From the NCBI GenBank assembly GCA_027325115.1, contig DAHWFG010000279.1, positions 1 through 10,680 of the forward strand: DNA of 10,680 nt, in the 5' to 3' direction. Each line of letters starts with the position of its first letter. The stretch's first letter is position 1. A model generated the notes under the pieces. It saw only the letters and a list, made by a program, of their open reading frames with translations, did not search any database and had not been told where the DNA came from. The position numbers were made by a program, and so were the translations under genes. Below, in pieces: positions 7,560 through 10,680 of the stretch. The DNA comes from JAKBCQ01 sp021807585. GTDB taxonomy: Bacteria; Planctomycetota; Planctomycetia; Isosphaerales; Isosphaeraceae.

Positions 7560-9023
7560 AACATGAACTTGAATATTCCCTCAATCGAGAATCCTCCCGC
7601 TTCCGATCCCGCCGAGCCCGCGATTGATCCCCTGATCGAAGAGGCCCTCCGGAAGCTCGAGATCGGCGCCGACGAGTCGTCCGGCGATCCGATCCAGAAG
7701 GCGCGCGAATGCCTGGAATCGACGCTTAAAGGGCTTTCGCTCAAACCCGAGGAAGAACGCGCACTCGCACGAGAAATTGATCAATTAAAAGCGCTCGCCC
7801 AAAAATTGGACGAAAACACCGTCGAGATCGCCGCGTTCGGCATGGTGAGTCGAGGCAAATCGTCGGTCTTGAACGCGCTGTTGGGACGCGAGGTTTTTCG
7901 CGTCGGGTCGACCCACGGCACGACCGTGAACCGATCGACCCACCGCTGGGAGGTCGTCTCGCCCGACGCGGTCGATCCCAACCCGCCAAAACTTGTTCTT
8001 ATCGATACGCCTGGAATCGATGAGGTCGGCGGCGAATTTCGCGAGGCGCTCGCCGCCGAAATCGCTCGCCACGCCGATCTGATCCTGTTTGTGGTGTCGA
8101 GCGACATGCAGCGTCGCGAGTTCGAGGCGCTTTCGCAACTGCGCCACGCGCGCAAGCCGATCATCCTCGTTTTCAACCAGATCGACCGCTATCCCGACAC
8201 CGACCGCGACGCGATTTACGCCAAAATCAAAGACGAACGCGTGCGATTGTTCCTCGGCCCCGACGACGTGGTGATGACCGCGGCGCGGCCCGATCCGATC
8301 AAGGTCAAAATCCACCACTCCGACGGAACGACACAGGTCGTTTGGGAGCGCCCTCCCGCGGTGATCGAGCCGCTCAAAAAGCGCATTTTGGAGATCCTCG
8401 ACCGCGAGGGGAAAGCGCTTGTGGCGCTCAATACGTTGCTCTTCGCGGGGGACGTTCAAGACGAGATCGTCGCGTATAAGCTGCGAATTCGCGACGAGAG
8501 CGCCAATCAACTTATTTGGAGATTTTCAATCGCCAAAGGCGCCGCGGTCGCGCTCAACCCGATCCCGATCGTCGACATGGCGGGAGGGCTCGCGGTCGAC
8601 GTCGGCATGATCGTCGCGCTTAGTCGTGTTTATGGCATTCCCTTTACACGCATGACCGCGACCGGCCTCGTCCGCGATATGATCAAGGCGCTGGGTACGT
8701 TGGGGGTGATCGAGATCGTCGCCAAACTCGTGACGAGCGGATTGAAATCACTCCTGGCGGGGGTTTCGGTCGCGAGCGGCGGGCTCGCGGTTCCTCTGAC
8801 GGCGCTCGGTTACGGAGTGATCGGCGTGGCTCAAGGCGCCGCCGCGGCTTCGACGTCGTACGTCCTCGGCCAAAGCGCCAAGGTGTTCCTCAAACAGGGG
8901 TGCCAATGGGGCCCGAGAGGCATCAAAACCGTCGTCCACGAGATCCTCGAACAGGCGAAGGCCGATTCGGTGCTCGATCGCATCCGCGACGAACTGAAAC
9001 GCAAACTTCGCACCGGCGTTTAA
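7557..9023 (+). CDS. Era-like GTPase with DUF697-like C-terminus, no N-terminal anchor (GTPase 2)
   Basis: A 488-residue paralogue of the preceding gene. Instead of membrane helices it begins with a polar, acidic, proline-containing region (1-45) and a helical segment (about 46-87, ARECLESTLKGLSLKPEEER region). G motifs: GMVSRGKS (95-102), switch I in GTTVNRS (121-127), DTPG (150-153), NQID (207-210, in place of NKxD), and TAARPDP (241-247) at the G5 position. Shared with GTPase 1 are DTDRDAI after G4 and LDREGKALVALNTLL (281-295). The C-terminus holds NPIPIVDMAGGLAVDVGMIV (334-353) and further hydrophobic helices to about 435, again DUF697-like, so it may still associate with the membrane. 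The coupled start suggests the two products act together, possibly as a heterodimer. No function can be assigned from sequence. Confidence 0.88.
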   Translation: MNMNLNIPSIENPPASDPAEPAIDPLIEEALRKLEIGADESSGDPIQKARECLESTLKGLSLKPEEERALAREIDQLKALAQKLDENTVEIAAFGMVSRGKSSVLNALLGREVFRVGSTHGTTVNRSTHRWEVVSPDAVDPNPPKLVLIDTPGIDEVGGEFREALAAEIARHADLILFVVSSDMQRREFEALSQLRHARKPIILVFNQIDRYPDTDRDAIYAKIKDERVRLFLGPDDVVMTAARPDPIKVKIHHSDGTTQVVWERPPAVIEPLKKRILEILDREGKALVALNTLLFAGDVQDEIVAYKLRIRDESANQLIWRFSIAKGAAVALNPIPIVDMAGGLAVDVGMIVALSRVYGIPFTRMTATGLVRDMIKALGTLGVIEIVAKLVTSGLKSLLAGVSVASGGLAVPLTALGYGVIGVAQGAAAASTSYVLGQSAKVFLKQGCQWGPRGIKTVVHEILEQAKADSVLDRIRDELKRKLRTGV

Positions 9024-9048
9024 GAACATAATTGAATATTAGATAGAA

Positions 9049-9600
9049 ATGATTGATGTTATGCTTTTCTTTTTTTCATCTTCGATCGACCCCGCCGGGT
9101 CTGTTCCCGGGATTGGAGACGGGGTTGAAGGCGGAATCGAGCCGAGCGGATTTTCTCGAAATCGGATCATCGCGATCGCCGCGGCCGCGACGATCGCCGC
9201 GGCGTCGCTCTTGGTTTTCGAGATCTGGTGGACCGCTCCCGAGCGCGATTCGATGATCGCGTTTCAACGGCTCTTGAACGCCGCGAACACCGCCGACCTC
9301 GCAACGGCTCAAGGGTTATGCACAAGTCGGTATTTAAGAGAGCATCCTCTCCGGCTCGCGCCGCGGGGTGGGATCGTGGGGATCCCGCGGATGATCAGCA
9401 AGAATTTTCAAACGTGGCGGCGGGGTTCGGATCGGCTTTGGGTGTGCACGGGAGACCGCGTGGGGCCGGTGTTTCAGTTCGCCCGCGAGGAAAAAATGTG
9501 GCGTTTCGACGGTCCCGTGGGGATGCTGATGAAGAACGGCGAGATCGGCGGCTCGGTCGACCTGGAAAGCGAAGAGCCCGTTCCCGCGCCCGAGCCTTGA
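9049..9600 (+). CDS. Single-span membrane protein with possible NTF2-like domain
   Basis: A 183-residue protein 25 nt after GTPase 2 on the same strand, so probably in the same transcript. Residues 1-38 are polar, apart from a phenylalanine run (MLFFFSSS, 5-12) encoded in a T-rich tract at 9065-9076. A membrane helix spans about 39-61 (RIIAIAAAATIAAASLLVFE). The remaining part, from AFQRLLNAANTADLATAQGL (71-90) through RLWVCTGDRVGPVFQFARE to MWRFDGPVG, has the helix-then-sheet look of NTF2-like accumulation domains seen in planctomycete hypothetical proteins; this is a weak, by-eye resemblance. The C-terminus is acidic and proline-rich (EEPVPAPEP). The ATG at 9049 has no clear Shine-Dalgarno sequence; an ATG at 9061 would remove four residues. 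I do not recognise a named family. Confidence 0.7.
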   Translation: MIDVMLFFFSSSIDPAGSVPGIGDGVEGGIEPSGFSRNRIIAIAAAATIAAASLLVFEIWWTAPERDSMIAFQRLLNAANTADLATAQGLCTSRYLREHPLRLAPRGGIVGIPRMISKNFQTWRRGSDRLWVCTGDRVGPVFQFAREEKMWRFDGPVGMLMKNGEIGGSVDLESEEPVPAPEP

Positions 9601-9673
9601 AACGCCGAGAATGTTTCGATCGCCGGCGATGTGATATTCGTTTCCACTCGTTCATTCATTCGGGAAAATAAGC

Positions 9674-10018
9674 ATGAAATGTTATTTAAACAAGCTTGCT
9701 TTGTTCATCGTTCTCTCCTTGATTCCGACGGTCGCGTTCGCCGAGGAAGCGAAAGCCAAGGCGCCCGATTCGTTCCCGGTCATTCTTGTCGTATTCATGG
9801 CGATTTTTATCGCATGGATATTTTACATAGCGATTGGGCGGCGAGCCGAAGTGAAACGCAACCGTGCATACCTGGAGAATGCGGCTAATCATATAGATCT
9901 GGCCGAAAGCCACATGAAAAGGCAAACAGATCACATGGCGATCATGGAGTCGCGTTCCAAGGAAATCGTCGACTTTCTTCAATCGATCGAACGCAAGATG
10001 AGCGAACCGGGCGAGTGA
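9674..10018 (+). CDS. Small secreted or membrane protein with signal peptide, one helix and coiled-coil tail
   Basis: A 114-residue protein of unknown function. Residues 1-23 look like a Sec signal peptide (positively charged start, hydrophobic core LALFIVLSLIPTV, cleavage likely after AFA before EEAKAKA). A membrane helix follows at about 34-54 (FPVILVVFMAIFIAWIFYIA). Residues 56-110 are charged and strongly helical (RRAEVKRNRAYLENAANHID, then KRQTDHMAIMESRSKEIVDF), consistent with a short coiled coil. If the signal peptide is cut, the tail would lie on the cytoplasmic side. It starts 73 nt after the preceding gene; whether they are one operon is open. The Shine-Dalgarno sequence is weak (GGGAAAA, 9661-9667). 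Confidence 0.7.
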   Translation: MKCYLNKLALFIVLSLIPTVAFAEEAKAKAPDSFPVILVVFMAIFIAWIFYIAIGRRAEVKRNRAYLENAANHIDLAESHMKRQTDHMAIMESRSKEIVDFLQSIERKMSEPGE

Positions 10019-10100
10019 TCGGAATGACGATAGAGTATAGAGTCTTCGTCTGTAGCTTCTACGCGCCGTGCGAGCATCTTTTGAGCGAATGGATGTAGAG

Positions 10101-10204
10101 ATCATACAAACCCCACGCGCAAGCGAGGGATCAATCAAATGATCAATCGAAAGTTATCATGCTATTAACAGAAGCCCCTCGCTAGCGCGTCGGGTTGGTA
10201 TGAT
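10101..10204. repeat. REP-like imperfect inverted repeat
   Basis: The arms 10101-10129 and 10176-10204 are inverted copies matching at 26 of 29 positions, around a 46-nt AT-richer loop that itself contains GATCAATC twice (10129-10136 and 10141-10148). Each arm has the core ACGCGC(A/T)AGCGAGGG. The core resembles repeated intergenic palindromes (CCCGA-GCG-AGCGAGGG type) that I recall as frequent in planctomycete genomes. It sits 82 nt after the stop of the small coiled-coil gene and could also block or terminate transcription, though no U-tract follows. Confidence 0.75.
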
Positions 10205-10219
10205 TGCGGCTCCGCCGCA
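10205..10219. repeat. GC-rich hairpin adjoining the inverted repeat
   Basis: TGCGGC (10205-10210) and GCCGCA (10214-10219) form a perfect 6-bp stem with a TCC loop, directly abutting the right arm of the 29-bp inverted repeat. It probably belongs to the same mobile or repetitive unit. Confidence 0.6.
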
Positions 10220-10276
10220 TTAGGTCGCTCGTCGGCGCGAAATCGCGAACGAAGGGTGTATTCCGCGACCTTGGAA

Positions 10277-10285
10277 TGTTATACT
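10277..10285 (+). promoter_or_regulatory. Extended -10 promoter candidate for the DUF1501 gene
   Basis: TGTTATACT reads as an extended -10 element (TGn followed by TATACT, five of six consensus matches). The hexamer 17 nt upstream matches a -35 box poorly. Transcription would start near 10292, giving a leader of about 45 nt to the ATG. Confidence 0.4.
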
Positions 10286-10299
10286 CTTGTTGGAAATCG

Positions 10300-10312
10300 A
10301 CCCGAATCGGGT
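10300..10312. promoter_or_regulatory. 13-bp palindrome near the predicted transcript start
   Basis: ACCCGAATCGGGT is a perfect dyad with 6-bp arms around a central A. It falls about 8-20 nt past the predicted transcription start of the DUF1501 gene, a position where a repressor could bind. No regulator is identifiable. Confidence 0.3.
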
Positions 10313-10337
10313 TGTGTTTTGACGGGAACCCCACGCC

Positions 10338-10680
10338 ATGATCAACGTTTTCGGGGCTGGATCGCGCTACTGCGACGGAATGACGCGACGCTCGTTTTTA
10401 ACGATCGGCGGGCTCACTCTCGGCGGGCTCTCGCTTCCAGACCTCCTCCGCGCCGAAGATCGCTCGGGCAAACGCCGATCGAACAAATCGGTCATCATGG
10501 TGTATTTAACGGGTGGATTGGCGCATCAAGACACCTTCGACCTCAAACCCGAAGCGCCCAAAGAAGTGCGCGGTGAGTTCCAGCCGATCGCCACGCGAAC
10601 CCCCGGAATCGCGATCGGCGAACTTCTTCCCAGGCTGGCGTCGATCACCGATAAATATTCGATCATTCGATCGATCGTCG
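10338..10680 (+). CDS. DUF1501 family protein with Tat signal (partial, 3' end missing)
   Basis: The open frame continues past the window edge; 114 codons are visible. The N-terminus MINVFGAGSRYCDGMTRRSF carries a twin-arginine motif (TRRSFL, 16-21) followed by a hydrophobic segment (TIGGLTLGGLSLPDLL, 22-37), predicting Tat export. After it come KSVIMVYLTGGLAHQDTFDL (50-69), PEAPKEVRGEFQPIATRTPG (71-90) and GELLPRLASITDKYSIIRSI (94-113), the conserved opening of DUF1501 proteins, which are related to the sulfatase/alkaline phosphatase-like fold. In planctomycetes these genes occur in many copies, often paired with a DUF1549/DUF1553 cytochrome-like gene; the partner, if any, lies outside this window. 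An ATG at 10380 would start directly at the Tat motif, but the CDG-x-TRR-x-F context favours 10338. The enzymatic role is unknown. Confidence 0.9.
   Translation, partial: MINVFGAGSRYCDGMTRRSFLTIGGLTLGGLSLPDLLRAEDRSGKRRSNKSVIMVYLTGGLAHQDTFDLKPEAPKEVRGEFQPIATRTPGIAIGELLPRLASITDKYSIIRSIV

Larger units (their letters stand above)
10019..10337. other. Intergenic region before the DUF1501 gene
   Basis: About 320 bases without a supportable gene. In order they hold an unremarkable stretch to 10100, the REP-like inverted repeat and its adjoining hairpin to 10219, a plain stretch to 10276, and an extended -10 promoter with a short palindrome before the start codon at 10338. The open frame crossing 10256-10576 is out of frame with the DUF1501 gene and lacks protein-like features. 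Confidence 0.6.

Noticed and set aside
9619..9630. 12-bp palindrome ATCGCCGGCGAT between the two small membrane-protein genes
   Set aside because: Perfect palindrome, but made of motifs overrepresented throughout the window and without promoter or terminator context.

Overview
The window looks like chromosomal DNA from a planctomycete. The strongest clue is the truncated gene at the right edge: a Tat-exported DUF1501 protein whose N-terminus (CDGMTRRSFL, then a glycine/leucine-rich stretch ending in LPDLLRAE) has the form seen in the large planctomycete DUF1501 families. Supporting clues are an EF-G of the mitochondrial-EFG1-like (spdEFG1) type, weak or absent Shine-Dalgarno sequences in front of several genes, and an intergenic palindromic element with an AGCGAGGG core of a kind I recall as common in planctomycetes. 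No rRNA, tRNA, CRISPR array, phage gene or transposase gene was seen.

Layout. Positions 1-77 hold the first 25 codons of an unidentified minus-strand gene. A terminator hairpin (290-330) ends fusA, which lies on the minus strand at 370-2460. A gene-poor divergent region (2461-3093) follows, carrying a 16-bp tandem repeat in the fusA leader. Everything from 3094 onward is on the plus strand: a membrane protein with a degenerate S26 signal-peptidase fold (3094-3879), a HIT-family nucleotide hydrolase/transferase of the Ap4A phosphorylase type behind a good sigma70-like promoter (4114-4623), a membrane-anchored PIN-TRAM protein (4741-5799), two tandem paralogous GTPases with DUF697-like C-termini (5974-7557 and 7557-9023, stop and start sharing one base), two small membrane proteins (9049-9600 and 9674-10018), a REP-like inverted-repeat element (10101-10219), and the start of the DUF1501 gene (10338 to the edge).

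How the genes may work together. fusA, HIT and PIN-TRAM are housekeeping-type functions (translation, dinucleotide turnover, RNA-linked membrane protein). The most system-like part is 5974-9600, perhaps to 10018: a membrane-anchored GTPase, a second related GTPase with no N-terminal membrane anchor, and one or two small single-span membrane proteins, closely spaced and co-directional. This could be a membrane-associated GTPase module; its function cannot be read from sequence alone. The second candidate for novelty is the S26-like protein, which keeps the fold-defining boxes but lacks the Ser-Lys catalytic dyad.
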